60,496 bases of DNA from JAHBNG01 sp039028975 (GTDB taxonomy: Bacteria; Chloroflexota; Anaerolineae; Caldilineales; Caldilineaceae). The position numbers and the translations under genes are program-made. The notes under the pieces are model-generated. The model had not been told where the DNA came from. It did not search any database and was given only the letters and a program-made list of their open reading frames with translations. Within the stretch, counting starts at the first letter, position 1. The number at the start of each line of letters is the position of its first letter. Below are positions 1 through 9,867 of the stretch, piece after piece. The DNA lies in the NCBI GenBank assembly GCA_039028975.1, contig JBCCHB010000103.1:1-60496 (forward strand), written 5' to 3'.

Positions 1-1
1 A

Positions 2-322
2 TTGATCACCTCATCATGTCGACACTCAATGGTTCTCGTAGACTGGAGCCAAGCCAGACGGGGTAGCCCACAACATGATTTGTCTTATGTGCTATCTACG
101 CTGCATCTTGAAGGCGGTCCCGATCCATATACCATCATGCCAGATGGCGGAGATTGGGCCGCCTATAGGAGTGGACAATTTGCCCTTCGTGCAATGCATG
201 AGACGGGAGTTCCTGATTGGCTAAAAAAAGTCTTTCAACGATTGACGGTCATTACGATGACGTGGGCTGTGCAATCACTGGAATTGCCTACTTGGCAGGG
301 AAAGAATTGGCGTGAGATATAG
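2..322 (+). CDS. Aminoglycoside phosphotransferase-like protein, C-terminal part
   Basis: The frame is open to the left edge, so only the last ~106 residues are present. The segment VLVDWSQARRGSPQHDL matches the APH/choline-kinase pattern (h-DW-x-x-a-x-x-G-x-p-x-x-DL), in which the first Asp binds the metal of the ATP and the block follows the catalytic loop. The rest is a helical tail ending at 322. The substrate cannot be told from the tail: this family includes antibiotic kinases, homoserine kinases and many uncharacterised small-molecule kinases. It ends 54 bases before the next gene on the same strand. Confidence 0.6.
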   Translation: MITSSCRHSMVLVDWSQARRGSPQHDLSYVLSTLHLEGGPDPYTIMPDGGDWAAYRSGQFALRAMHETGVPDWLKKVFQRLTVITMTWAVQSLELPTWQGKNWREI

Positions 323-376
323 GGCTGTCCTAGTCCCGAGAGAGTAACGCATATCAAAATCAAAACGGAGAAAATA

Positions 377-3300
377 GTGGAGAAATTCAAAATACCTGAG
401 CAGCAGAAAGTTACCCAGAATCTGCTTGACGTCTTAGAGTGGCGCTGTATCGGCCCCCATCGCGGCGGACGTGTCGTTGCGGTCGCTGGCGATGTTGCGG
501 ACCCCCAAACTTTCTACTTTGGGGCCTGTGCCGGTGGGGTCTGGAAGACGACGGATGGTGGCCTCTACTGGCAGAATGTCTCAGACGGATTCTTCAATAC
601 GGCGGCGGTAGGTGCCATTGCCGTCGCCATGTCTGACTCCAACGTACTCTACGCTGGGACCGGCGAGACCTCTATTCGCGGCAACGTGTCCCACGGTGAC
701 GGCGTCTACAAATCGGTTGATGGGGGACGGACCTGGCAGCATATGGGGCTGACGGATACGCGCCACATTGGCAAAATTCAGATCCACCCCCAAAACCCAG
801 ACATTGTCTATGTTGCGGCGCTGGGGCACGCTTTTGGCCCTAATGATGAGCGTGGCATCTTTCGTACACGCGATGGCGGCGCGACCTGGGAAAGGGTGTT
901 GCATAAAAGCGCGACTGCTGGCTCCCACGATCTCGCAATGGACCTGAATAACCCGCGCATCCTCTATGCTGCGGTCTGGCAGGCACAGCGCTTTCCGCAT
1001 CGGTTAGAGAGCGGTGGGCCAGAGTGTGGGCTTTGGCGCAGTATAGATGGTGGGGATTCCTGGGAAGAGATCTCGCGTAAGCCAGGGCTACCGACCGGAC
1101 TTCTGGGCAAGATTGGCGTGGCAGCTTCTCCGGCCAAACCGGGTCGCGTTTGGGCGTTGGTGGAGGCCGACGATGGTGCCGTCTTTCGGTCCGACGATTA
1201 TGGTGAAAGCTGGACCCGGCTCAGCGAGCAGTCGCTTTTGCGAACCCGCCCCTGGTACTATATGCATATCACCGCCGACACGCAGAATGCCGATACAGTC
1301 TGGATCCAAAACTATAGCCTCTGGAAGTCGATAGACGGTGGCAAATCGTTTGACCGCGTGCCGACCCCTCACGGTGACGACCATGCGCTCTGGATCGATC
1401 CCAACAATAACCAGCGCATCATCGAAGGAAACGACGGTGGGGCATGCGTATCATTTAATGGTGGCGGGAGCTGGTCGTCGATCTTCAACCAGCCCACGGC
1501 CCAGCTTTATCATGTGACAACCGATGATCAGTTTCCCTATCGCGTCTATGGATCCCAGCAGGACAATACCGCGATCAGCGTTCCGAGCGCGTCGTTTGAC
1601 GGTGCGATTCACGAACGTGACTGGTATGCACCCGGCGGAGGCGAAAGTGGCTATATCGCCGTAAAGCCGGATGATCCCGCCATTGTGGTTGCCTCGGGGC
1701 CGGTTGGTCAACGGGCCTACAACGACGTCATGATCCACTATAACCACCGCACGGGCCAGAAGTGGAACATCACCGTTTGGCCTGAACTGTACGGCTGGGG
1801 TGTGGGTGCCGAAAGCCTCAAATATCGCTTTCAATGGACCTTTCCCATTATGTTCTCGCAACACGATTCCAACACGCTCTACGTTGCCAGCAACTATCTG
1901 CATCGCTCCACCGATCTGGGTGCAAGCTTTGCGGTTATCAGCGACGACCTCACCCGCAATGATCCGGATAAACTCAGGCCATCAGGCGGCCCTATCACGC
2001 GCGATAACACTGGTGCCGAAGTCTACTGCACAATCTTTGCTCTAGCCGAGTCTCCGCACAAGCCTGGGCTGCTGTGGGCGGGAACAGATGACGGGCTTGT
2101 CCATATCTCGGAAGACGGTGGGGAGCAGTGGAAGAACGTCACACCGCCCGACTTGCCGGAATGGGCGCTGATCAGCATCATCGAACCGTCGCCTCATTCG
2201 CCCAATGTGGCATACGTGGCCGCGACCCGCTACAAGCTTGACGACACGCAACCCTATCTCTACAAAACAAATGATTATGGGCAGCACTGGACGCGCATCA
2301 CCAACGGGATTCCCGATGACGAATTTACGCGGGTCATTCGTGAAGATCCCAACCGGCGTGGTCTGCTCTATGCAGGAACCGAGACCGGTCTGTATGTCTC
2401 CTTTGATGATGGCGAAGCGTGGCAACGGATGGGCGGCAATCTGCCCGTCGTCCCGATCCATGACCTGGTCATCAAGAATCGCGAAATGATTGTCGCCACC
2501 CATGGTCGATCTTTCTGGATTCTCGATGATCTAGCGCCACTTCATCACATAGTAGTAGAAGGTTCAGAGCAACGTGCAATTCTGTTCCCAACAGCACCCA
2601 AAGTGCGGATGCGCACGTATGGGCGGTTTGGGCGCTGGTATGGAGAGCAGGTAAAAGGTACAATCAGCTATGGCAACGTCGGGACGAGCGTGATAGCCAT
2701 GGTTGCGTCCGACGACGCGGACGCACCACAGCTTCTTGACGCGGGGCAGAACCCGCCACCTGGCATCGTCTTTCACTACTACCTTGCCGCCCCCCCCCAG
2801 ACGCCACCTGCGGAGGATATTCGCCTCAACATTCGTACCCAATCTGGTGATCTTATCCGCTCCTTTAGTAGTGCCTCAAAGAACGATTCCGCATCGGCTT
2901 CTCCAGATTCATCCATCTTACCAGTCAAGCCAGGGGTCAACCGCTTTCACTGGAATCTGCGCTATGCGGGTGCAACGGATGTTGTGGAAGAATTCGACTC
3001 ATGGTCACGGCCCGATGGCCCCCTCGTCGCACCAGTTGCAGGCGTTGCTGAACTCATAATCGGCGGTGAGACCTTTGCCCAACCCTTTGAGGTTCAAGCA
3101 GATCCACGCAGTCAGGAAACATTGGCCGATCTGGAGCAGCAGCGGGATATGTTGCTGGAAGTCCGCAATCGTCTCTCGCAGAATAACGAACTTATCAACA
3201 ATCTGGTCAAGATGAAGTCACAGGTCGACTCGTGGTCAGCGCGCACAGATGATGCAGCCATTCTTACTATGGCCGAATCCATCAAAGATGAGATCGACGC

Positions 3301-3565
3301 GCGCCTGCCAAAACTGATCAATGTGGGGATCTCTGAATCGCAGCTCCACCCAAGTGGGCTGCATGAAAAATTCAACGCGCTGTTTGAATCGGTCGATAGT
3401 GCCGACTATGCGCCACCTCAGCAAGCACGCGCCGTTTTTCAGCAACTATCCGCAGAGCTTGACGAACATATGGAACAGGTTGCGGAGACGCTGGCCAACA
3501 AGATCCAAGCATTCAACCATGCGATAGCGGAGGTAGGGTTTGAGGCTGTTGATGTTGGGTTATGA
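377..3565 (+). CDS. BNR/VPS10-like beta-propeller protein (glycosyl hydrolase-like repeats)
   Basis: A 1062-residue protein starting at GTG 377 behind ACGGAG. It carries at least nine Asp-box-like motifs (S/T-x-D-G-G-x-x-W: KTTDGGLYW, KSVDGGRTW, RTRDGGATW, RSIDGGDSW, RSDDYGESW, KSIDGGKSF, SEDGGEQW, KTNDYGQHW, SFDDGEAW) across residues ~50-720, the signature of sialidase/VPS10-type propellers. The last ~250 residues contain an Ig-like strand region (NRFHWNLRYAG) and a helical coil. I see no signal peptide, which is unusual for the family, so either the start is further upstream or the protein is cytoplasmic. Catalytic sialidase residues are not evident; many relatives are called glycosyl hydrolase without proof of activity. 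Confidence 0.8.
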   Translation: MEKFKIPEQQKVTQNLLDVLEWRCIGPHRGGRVVAVAGDVADPQTFYFGACAGGVWKTTDGGLYWQNVSDGFFNTAAVGAIAVAMSDSNVLYAGTGETSIRGNVSHGDGVYKSVDGGRTWQHMGLTDTRHIGKIQIHPQNPDIVYVAALGHAFGPNDERGIFRTRDGGATWERVLHKSATAGSHDLAMDLNNPRILYAAVWQAQRFPHRLESGGPECGLWRSIDGGDSWEEISRKPGLPTGLLGKIGVAASPAKPGRVWALVEADDGAVFRSDDYGESWTRLSEQSLLRTRPWYYMHITADTQNADTVWIQNYSLWKSIDGGKSFDRVPTPHGDDHALWIDPNNNQRIIEGNDGGACVSFNGGGSWSSIFNQPTAQLYHVTTDDQFPYRVYGSQQDNTAISVPSASFDGAIHERDWYAPGGGESGYIAVKPDDPAIVVASGPVGQRAYNDVMIHYNHRTGQKWNITVWPELYGWGVGAESLKYRFQWTFPIMFSQHDSNTLYVASNYLHRSTDLGASFAVISDDLTRNDPDKLRPSGGPITRDNTGAEVYCTIFALAESPHKPGLLWAGTDDGLVHISEDGGEQWKNVTPPDLPEWALISIIEPSPHSPNVAYVAATRYKLDDTQPYLYKTNDYGQHWTRITNGIPDDEFTRVIREDPNRRGLLYAGTETGLYVSFDDGEAWQRMGGNLPVVPIHDLVIKNREMIVATHGRSFWILDDLAPLHHIVVEGSEQRAILFPTAPKVRMRTYGRFGRWYGEQVKGTISYGNVGTSVIAMVASDDADAPQLLDAGQNPPPGIVFHYYLAAPPQTPPAEDIRLNIRTQSGDLIRSFSSASKNDSASASPDSSILPVKPGVNRFHWNLRYAGATDVVEEFDSWSRPDGPLVAPVAGVAELIIGGETFAQPFEVQADPRSQETLADLEQQRDMLLEVRNRLSQNNELINNLVKMKSQVDSWSARTDDAAILTMAESIKDEIDARLPKLINVGISESQLHPSGLHEKFNALFESVDSADYAPPQQARAVFQQLSAELDEHMEQVAETLANKIQAFNHAIAEVGFEAVDVGL

Positions 3566-3709
3566 TGGCGGACGTCGTCCGACTCCTCACTAGCGTAGGC
3601 CTGCGCACTTTCAGTCAGCCCTTTGATGAATCGAGATGAATCCCGAGTGACATCCTTCAATATGATATAATTGAGGCATAAGAGAACAACCTTGAGAGTG
3701 GAGATTTAG

Positions 3710-4854
3710 ATGCCTAAATTTACATCCTATGGAATCGTGAATCCCAAGCTACATTACCATGTCCCGCGCACAGAACTCATTGGTAGAGCATTGGGTCAAC
3801 TTATGGGTGAGAATCCAAGCGAAGGCGGGCACTACATCACCGTGTGGGCACCTCGTCAAGCCGGAAAATCCTGGGTGCTCCACAGCACCTTACGACGGAT
3901 ACGGGGGAGAGCGAATATGATTGGATTGACGTGATTGAGATAGATCTACAGGATTTGGACTCAGTAAGTGATGCGAACCATGTTGCTCAGAAGATTGCGC
4001 AAAGAATATTTTTTGAGTTGGGGGTTGATAACACAAAGGTGTCATTACCAACTCATGTGAGTGATTTGCATGAGATTTTCACTTCGGCAGTTCTCAAAAA
4101 GCCCTTAATTCTGATCATGGATGAATTTGACGCGCTCCAGCCTCAAGTCATCAAATCCATTGCAGGGGTTTTACGCAATGTTTATATCCGTCGTCAAAAG
4201 CAAGACGATAAGCATACCGCAGAGAAGTCCTATCTATTGCACGGTGTCGCCCTCATCGGTGTACGTAGCGTATTAGGACTCGAAAGCAAGAGTGGTTCCC
4301 CTTTCAACACCCAGCGCAGCATCAACATCCCGAATTTGACTGAGGCAGAAGTCAATGACCTCTTTCAGCAATATATCACGGCTACTGGGCAAACTATCGA
4401 GCAGGACGTTATCGATCGTATCTATTACGAATTCAGAGGTCAACCAGGTTTGACCTGTTGGTTTGGTGAATTGTTGACAGAGCGCTTCAATCCAAATCCT
4501 GATCGGTCTATCACTATGACAGAATTCAACATTGTTTATAATCGGGCACAGGCTACCCAACCCAACAGCAACATCATGAATCTGATCAAAAAAGCCCATG
4601 AACCGATCTATAAAGAAGAAGTGATGCAACTTTTTCAAACGACGGAAAAGGTGCCTTTTAGCTTTGATGATGAAGCACTGAACTTTCTCTACATGAATGG
4701 CGTGATCGATTATGAAGATGTAGCAGGTAAGGCATTTGTTAAATTCCCCAGCCCTTTTATCCAGAAACGGCTCTTCAACTCCTTTACCAGAGAAATGTTT
4801 GGTAACCTCGGCCGTCTCCATGATCCATTCATCGAGATAGAAAATATGCAGTAG
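3710..4854 (+). pseudogene. AAA ATPase part of a broken AAA/PD-(D/E)XK gene
   Basis: The reading starts at ATG 3710 behind GTGGAG. Residues ~40-60 hold a Walker A-like loop (APRQAGKSW). The frame is then lost at a G5 run (3903-3907): restoring one G gives a continuous RRIRGESEYDWIDVIEIDLQDL product that runs on in the second frame to 4854. Walker B is LILIMDEFDAL (about 4110-4140). A winged-helix-like tail follows (REMFGNLGRLHDPFIEIEN). Relatives in Chloroflexota and Cyanobacteria carry a PD-(D/E)XK nuclease domain directly after this point; here the link is cut by the inserted palindrome described separately. Two lesions make this a pseudogene unless the G-run is a sequencing error. Confidence 0.75.
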
Positions 4855-4939
4855 AGTAAAAGTCACACATTCCCGTTCAGGAAGCACGCCCCGTGCGGTT
4901 CTGCCTTTGTGCATGACTTTTACAGAACTGCGAAAATAT
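4840..4939. mobile_element. 84-bp palindromic MITE-like insertion with 8-bp target duplication
   Basis: The element spans 4848-4931 and is flanked by direct repeats GAAAATAT at 4840-4847 and 4932-4939. Its ends are inverted repeats of 18 bp with three central mismatches (GCAGTnnnGTAAAAGTCA at 4848-4865 against 4914-4931), and its centre contains a GCACG/CGTGC hairpin. Deleting the element plus one copy of the 8-mer (92 bp) joins ...FIEIEN to IITETSLNVPNLLKLY in one frame, which restores the AAA-nuclease protein exactly. It has no coding capacity, so it must have been mobilised in trans. The parent IS family cannot be named from this window. Confidence 0.85.
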
Positions 4940-4955
4940 TATCACGGAAACGTCG

Positions 4956-5492
4956 TTGAATGTTCCAAATCTGCTTAAGCTATACGAGAGCTACCTCCAA
5001 AAACATCGATCGCAAGCCTTGAAGGATGCCCCGCTGCGGGCCGACCTCCATATTCATGAAGCCACATTTCACTTCCACCTCTATAAGTATCTCGTCGAGT
5101 TCATGCAGCCCAAAGGGGGCAATGTCGTACCTGAACTTCCCATCGGCAATGGCCAGATTGATCTGCTTGTCCACCATGCTGGTCATGTATATGGCATAGA
5201 GGTCAAGAGCTTTAGCGACGCCTATGAATACAAGAAGGCGTTGGAGCAGACGGCCAGATATGCCAACAGTATGGGGTGGCCATTGGCTTGGCTGGTCTTT
5301 TTTACCGAACAGATCGATGAGCAGAATCGGGCCAAGTATCAAGTGAGCTATCAGGACCCACAGACTGGCGTGGTAGTGGAGCCCATTTTCATTGCGTTAG
5401 GTTTGAGAGTGGAGAGGAAAGCTCAGGCGGTGCAGGAATTCGGTGTCCCCGTCGCTTTAGCAAGACTGCGGCGTATGCTTTGCGAAAGGTGA
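4956..5492 (+). pseudogene. PD-(D/E)XK nuclease part of the broken AAA/PD-(D/E)XK gene
   Basis: The open frame begins at TTG 4956 but is coherent with coding sequence from about 4940 (ITETSLNVPNLLKLY). The nuclease core is clear: PELPIGNGQIDLLV supplies the acidic residues and GIEVKSF the E-x-K motif, followed by the QTARYANSMGW helix and a LAWLVFFTE strand. This is the fold usually attached to AAA-type ATPases of the preceding gene's family. It may be translated alone, but no ribosome-binding site is visible before TTG 4956. Its natural start lies upstream of the 84-bp insertion. It ends convergent with the large minus-strand gene at 5554. Confidence 0.7.
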
Positions 5493-5553
5493 CCAGAGCA
5501 GCTTCGTAGCGCAAATGGTCAAGGCTAGGGGACTCTTGAGGTGACAATTGAAT

Positions 5554-8500
5554 TTATTCCCTCATCACCGGCAGATAGAGTAGACTGCCATTCTGCACCT
5601 CAACTGCTACGGGTCTTGCCGCCATGCCATCCTCATCCTCGGCGTGAACCACAATGCGATAGGTGCCTGTCTCTTCAAAATCAGGATACTGGGCGGCGTA
5701 CTGGTTGTTGCCTCGGCTCTGCAATAGGATGGTCGCTAGCATATCCTCCAACACCAAATCTTCTGACTCGGTCGGTGGGCTGTAAGAGGGCGGGTAGATA
5801 ACGGCCCAGACCCGTTCCACCCTCACATCATCCAGCACGGTTGCGTTCAGTTCGATAGTGTTTAGTTCGGTGCTGTTTAGCTCAGTACCATCGGCTGTGG
5901 ATTGGTTGATCTGCTGCAGATGAACTGGAGGAGAGACCTGGGCGATGTAAGGCGGCCAGAGATCGTCGGGTAGCGAACCGGCGTAACCAAAGCCGCGCTG
6001 GGCAGCAATGACGGCATCATCCAGTTCGTTGGGCACGCCATCACCATCTGCGTCCAGCCACGGCTCCTGAACGGGGTAGGCAGATTGGGTGGCCACACGG
6101 GCAGACTGAAAGCTGCTAAGCACGCTAGAACCTTGCCCCAAGGCAGAAATCAGCTGATCGGAGAAGGCAGCTCCCTGCTGGGAGGCATACGCAACGTTGT
6201 GTACATTGGTAGAGGTTACCACAAGCCGACCGGCTTTGCTGATGCTCTGCGGCTCCTCGATAAAACTCCCTGCATGGCACATCTCAATAAAAATATTGCT
6301 GATGAGCCCAGGCTTGGCGCTCTCCACTTGGCTCAACCATTCATCCAATTCTTGAGGGGCAACCCACTGTCGGCCTGGTTTGTCCAGATAGAAACGATTG
6401 ACTGTACCATGATCCACAAGGAAGAGATTGAGCGGGCGTCCAACACCCACCCGCTCGGCTGCCCACTGGAGAATGCCGTTACGCAGGTTGTCCACAGTAG
6501 GTTGGGCGTCCACCATCCCTGTGGAGTCGGCATTGTGGCTCAGGTAGAGGATTCGATCATCATCATAGCCCTGATTTTTGAAGAGATGATAGACTTGGTC
6601 CGTTACATGATCGATGCTACGTTGCAAGTTGTCGTTGAGACGGATACGTCCACCCACCAAAATCAATGCGCCGGCTGTCGGCTCACGCTCCAAAGCCCGT
6701 ACCGACAGTTGATATCCGACGTTGTGGCCAAAGCGGGTTGGATCATGATTGGTCATGCGTAGGTAGACCGGGCCGCTGGTGTTGGCCGTAAATTCCAATC
6801 GGACGCCGGGGGAGAAGGTATAATTCTGGCTCGATTCGGGAACGCTTTCACAGTTGGCATATAGCTCCAGAATTACGTCTGCTGATGAATCGGCTGGGAT
6901 CTGGGCCTCAATCAAGTAAGGCGTGTTTGCTGCCGTATCGAAGGTTACCCAATCGGTATCGGCTTGCCGGTGGAAGGTGTGATCTTGCACAAAACCATCA
7001 TTGGGGATAGGTCGTGCCAATAGACATTCATCGTTTGCTTCGTGGATATCACCCGTTTGTGGCTCCGATGTGGCAGTTGGGGTGGCAGTTGGAGTAACAG
7101 CAGGTGTCTGTTGTGGCGTTGAAGAGGGTGTTAGAGTAGGTGAATCGTCTGCCGTCGTTGGTGTTTCGGTCGGTGTGCTGGTTGGTGCCAGAGTAGGTGT
7201 CCCTGTGGGCGTCGAACTATCTGGGGTATACTGTACTATCCATAGTCCATTTGAACCAGCCAAATAGGCAATATTCTCCATGACAGATATTGCATATAAA
7301 ACGCCAGATATGTCATATGAGCCAACTTGAGCTGGATTTGACAAGTCGGTGAGATCCAACACGTAGACACCTCGATTATAGGTAGCGACAAATGCTCTTT
7401 GCCCCTCCACATAGACGGCTTCTCCTCTTTGTGAAGTCGTGGCGATTTCAATAGGAGTTGTCGAATCAGAGACATCAAAAAATCGCAATCCACCGGAGTC
7501 TAATACGTAGGCAATGGTATCCTGGACAAATAGGCCAGACGTAATGCCACTATCGTCAATAGAACCTAATTCGGTTGGATTCGCAGGGTCAGTTACGTCT
7601 AGGATCTGCAATGCTCTGCTCCAGCTTGTTAGATATGCGGTATTTCCTACCACAATAACACCTTCTGTAATAGATGATATTCCGAAGGAACCAAGCGTCA
7701 CAGGATTGGACGGGTCAGAAACATCAACTGTTCGTAGACCGAAGGCTTTGCTGACAACATAGGCAATATTTTCCAATACGAAGAGAGTATCACCATTGCT
7801 AGAATCAGAACCAAGTTCAACCGGAGAAACGGGATTGGATACATCGACAATCCGTAGTCCTCGGGATCCGATCAGGTAGGCTAGATTGCCAACCACGAAA
7901 ACATCATCGACAAAACTCGTAGAATAAATGCCCAAGTAGGTGGGGAAAGTTGGGTCTGCTATATCAATCACATGGAGCCCTTGATTGCCAGCAGCATAAG
8001 CGATGTTGTTTTGGACAAAGATGCCTTTAATGCTTCCCACAATATCATAGGATCCGAATTGAGTGGGCATCCCTGGTTCGGTGACGTCGAGCACCCGTAA
8101 TCCTTTACCATCCTCAAGAATATATACCCAATTGCCATCTACCCAAAGCATATCGGCACTACCTGTATCCAGGGTGCCTATTTCGGTAGGCGTGGTGGGA
8201 TCAGCCACATTGATAATCTGCAGCCCCGCATACCCATCGGCAACATAAGCAACATCCTGGTTGACAAAGACATCCACAGCCAGCCCAGATGTATCCAACG
8301 ATGCAATCTCCGTCGGATTGGCAGATGTGGTGACATCGATAATCGTTAGGCCCGTATCCCAAGTTGTCACATAGGCTCTGTTGTCTACAACGAATAGGCT
8401 CGTGACGTCCCCGATTTCCTCAAATATCCCCAGTTCAACAGGAGATGCAGGTGTGGAGACATCGATGATCCGTAGGCCACTCACATCGCCTTCTGTGGTG

Positions 8501-9108
8501 GTAGAATCTCTGTCCACGATATAAGCAATTTGACCCACCACAAAGAGATCTCTGGATGAGCCTGGTGTACTGAATGAGCCAAGTTGGGTGGGGTTTGCCG
8601 GATCAGCAACGTCGATGATGGTTAGTGAAGTGCCAAGGGTATATGCAATATTGTCAATAACAAAGACGTCATCGATATACGATGGCGAATCGAACGAGCC
8701 AGCTAAACTGGGTGCAGATAGGTTAGATACGTCAATGATCTGTAGACCACCGCCACTGGTTGCCACATAGGCTAGATTCCCAGCGACCACCACATCCTCA
8801 ACCTTTCCCCCAAGTACGTCTGTTTGCCCTTGAAGCGTCGGCTGCTGAGGGTTGGATAGATCGAGAATCAGCAGCCGAGGTCCGACGCCCATGTACGCAT
8901 ACCCGTTTGCAACCTGAATCGCATTGGCCGTACCCCCAATATGGCCCAGCAGGTCCAGGTTCTCATTATCGAGATTTGGGCGGATGCTGGGAGCAGAGAG
9001 AGAAACATGATTGCCATCGGCTACCAATCGGATGACAGATACAAATAGTAAGAGACAGATAGAGGTTGAGAGGATTAGGTAATATTTAAGGGAAGCAGAG
9101 AATGGCAT
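5554..9108 (-). CDS. Secreted LVIVD-repeat protein with C13 caspase-like protease domain
   Basis: An 1184-residue protein with an N-terminal membrane or signal segment (YYLILSTSICLLLFVSVIRL). Residues ~50-640 are about 14 repeats of the LVIVD type (LQIIDVSN...VFVIDNIAYT), a beta-propeller presumed to sit outside the cell. A Thr/Pro/Ser linker follows, then a pre-peptidase-like beta domain with two conserved Cys and a peptidase-C13-like caspase fold with His900 in FLVDHGTVN and Cys944 in IFIEMCHAGSF. After it come a calcium-binding-like DADGDGVPNELDD loop and an Ig-like domain, and the protein ends in LYLPVMRE, close to the YLPLxxR tail of many Chloroflexota exported proteins. The substrate is unknown. 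It is convergent with the nuclease fragment; a clear ribosome-binding site is lacking. Confidence 0.8.
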   Translation of the reverse strand: MPFSASLKYYLILSTSICLLLFVSVIRLVADGNHVSLSAPSIRPNLDNENLDLLGHIGGTANAIQVANGYAYMGVGPRLLILDLSNPQQPTLQGQTDVLGGKVEDVVVAGNLAYVATSGGGLQIIDVSNLSAPSLAGSFDSPSYIDDVFVIDNIAYTLGTSLTIIDVADPANPTQLGSFSTPGSSRDLFVVGQIAYIVDRDSTTTEGDVSGLRIIDVSTPASPVELGIFEEIGDVTSLFVVDNRAYVTTWDTGLTIIDVTTSANPTEIASLDTSGLAVDVFVNQDVAYVADGYAGLQIINVADPTTPTEIGTLDTGSADMLWVDGNWVYILEDGKGLRVLDVTEPGMPTQFGSYDIVGSIKGIFVQNNIAYAAGNQGLHVIDIADPTFPTYLGIYSTSFVDDVFVVGNLAYLIGSRGLRIVDVSNPVSPVELGSDSSNGDTLFVLENIAYVVSKAFGLRTVDVSDPSNPVTLGSFGISSITEGVIVVGNTAYLTSWSRALQILDVTDPANPTELGSIDDSGITSGLFVQDTIAYVLDSGGLRFFDVSDSTTPIEIATTSQRGEAVYVEGQRAFVATYNRGVYVLDLTDLSNPAQVGSYDISGVLYAISVMENIAYLAGSNGLWIVQYTPDSSTPTGTPTLAPTSTPTETPTTADDSPTLTPSSTPQQTPAVTPTATPTATSEPQTGDIHEANDECLLARPIPNDGFVQDHTFHRQADTDWVTFDTAANTPYLIEAQIPADSSADVILELYANCESVPESSQNYTFSPGVRLEFTANTSGPVYLRMTNHDPTRFGHNVGYQLSVRALEREPTAGALILVGGRIRLNDNLQRSIDHVTDQVYHLFKNQGYDDDRILYLSHNADSTGMVDAQPTVDNLRNGILQWAAERVGVGRPLNLFLVDHGTVNRFYLDKPGRQWVAPQELDEWLSQVESAKPGLISNIFIEMCHAGSFIEEPQSISKAGRLVVTSTNVHNVAYASQQGAAFSDQLISALGQGSSVLSSFQSARVATQSAYPVQEPWLDADGDGVPNELDDAVIAAQRGFGYAGSLPDDLWPPYIAQVSPPVHLQQINQSTADGTELNSTELNTIELNATVLDDVRVERVWAVIYPPSYSPPTESEDLVLEDMLATILLQSRGNNQYAAQYPDFEETGTYRIVVHAEDEDGMAARPVAVEVQNGSLLYLPVMRE

Positions 9109-9867
9109 TGAGTAAAGCCCTATTGATTAAACCATTTTGGTAGATAGATATGGCCATTCCAAAAATTAAGTATGCGCGGCGTAGGCGTCCTCTTACGCTG
9201 TTCGCTAGAGCGGGAGTGCATTAGAGAATGCTATCTCGACGACTATGTAGGGCATATATTTTTATGAATGACCTAACTCTTTGGATGTCCATATGCATTG
9301 CAGTATATAGCAAAAAAGCATGGTTCAAAAATAGGGTACTTAATTTTAGTCGTTCACAGTTTGATTACGTGAACGTTCGTAAAATGTATGACAGGCTAAA
9401 CCTGTTTTAGCACGTATGTGCTACTCGAGTTGCGCATATGGGACCGTGACGCTATAATGATAACTCTATAGGGACTCCAAGAATCTCGTCGGTTCGGAGC
9501 AATAATCTATCCTGAGAGCTGTCTGAAAAAGGTACGATCATGTCATTCTGAAGAAGCGGAGCGACTGAAGAGCTTCCATTTTTCGGTCAAATCATCTGAG
9601 ATTCTTAGCCTCCGTCGCAAGCGACTATAACCAAACAGAATGACCTCCCAGACAGCTTCTCGGAATCATTTGATTTCAATATCAGAGCTTGGAATCGTCT
9701 ATAGAGCAATACTGATTTTCTTAAAATGAGGTTCAGTCGTATCCTTTGACACTAAAGTCTTGTCCAGGCTCTGGATCAATCTACCCTGGGAAAATCCGAC
9801 AGGGGAGCGGAAGGGATCCCTGTCTCCACAAGGGCAAGTTTTCTGGTCGTCTATATGGAGAAAACCC
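9109..9867. other. Intergenic region
   Basis: About 760 bases between the divergent genes. Apart from the palindromic element at 9514-9661 I find no convincing gene. A short open frame near 9228-9410 has no homology I recognise, no ribosome-binding site and an AT-rich, non-coding-like composition. The promoters of the flanking genes should lie here but no consensus pair stands out. Confidence 0.5.
9514..9661. repeat. Palindromic repeat element (~148 bp)
   Basis: The ends pair as GAGAGCTGTCTG (left) against CAGACAGCTTCTC (right), with a second paired block GTCATTCTG / CAGAATGAC inside. The interior carries the GAAGAAGCGGAGCGACTGAAGA-like stretch seen in dispersed repeats of many environmental bacteria. 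No open frame is present. It looks like a non-autonomous element rather than a terminator. Confidence 0.7.

Noticed and set aside
4273..4914. A 213-codon open frame on the minus strand inside the AAA ATPase gene
   Set aside because: It is the antisense of a gene with clear Walker motifs, its protein resembles nothing and it runs into the inserted palindrome.
6085..6762. A 225-codon plus-strand frame inside the LVIVD/C13 protease gene
   Set aside because: The minus strand has the catalytic His/Cys motifs and domain order; the plus-strand product lacks recognisable features and has no ribosome-binding site.
9228..9410. A 60-codon frame between the C13 protease and the SRPBCC gene
   Set aside because: No ribosome-binding site, no family, and composition typical of AT-rich intergenic DNA.
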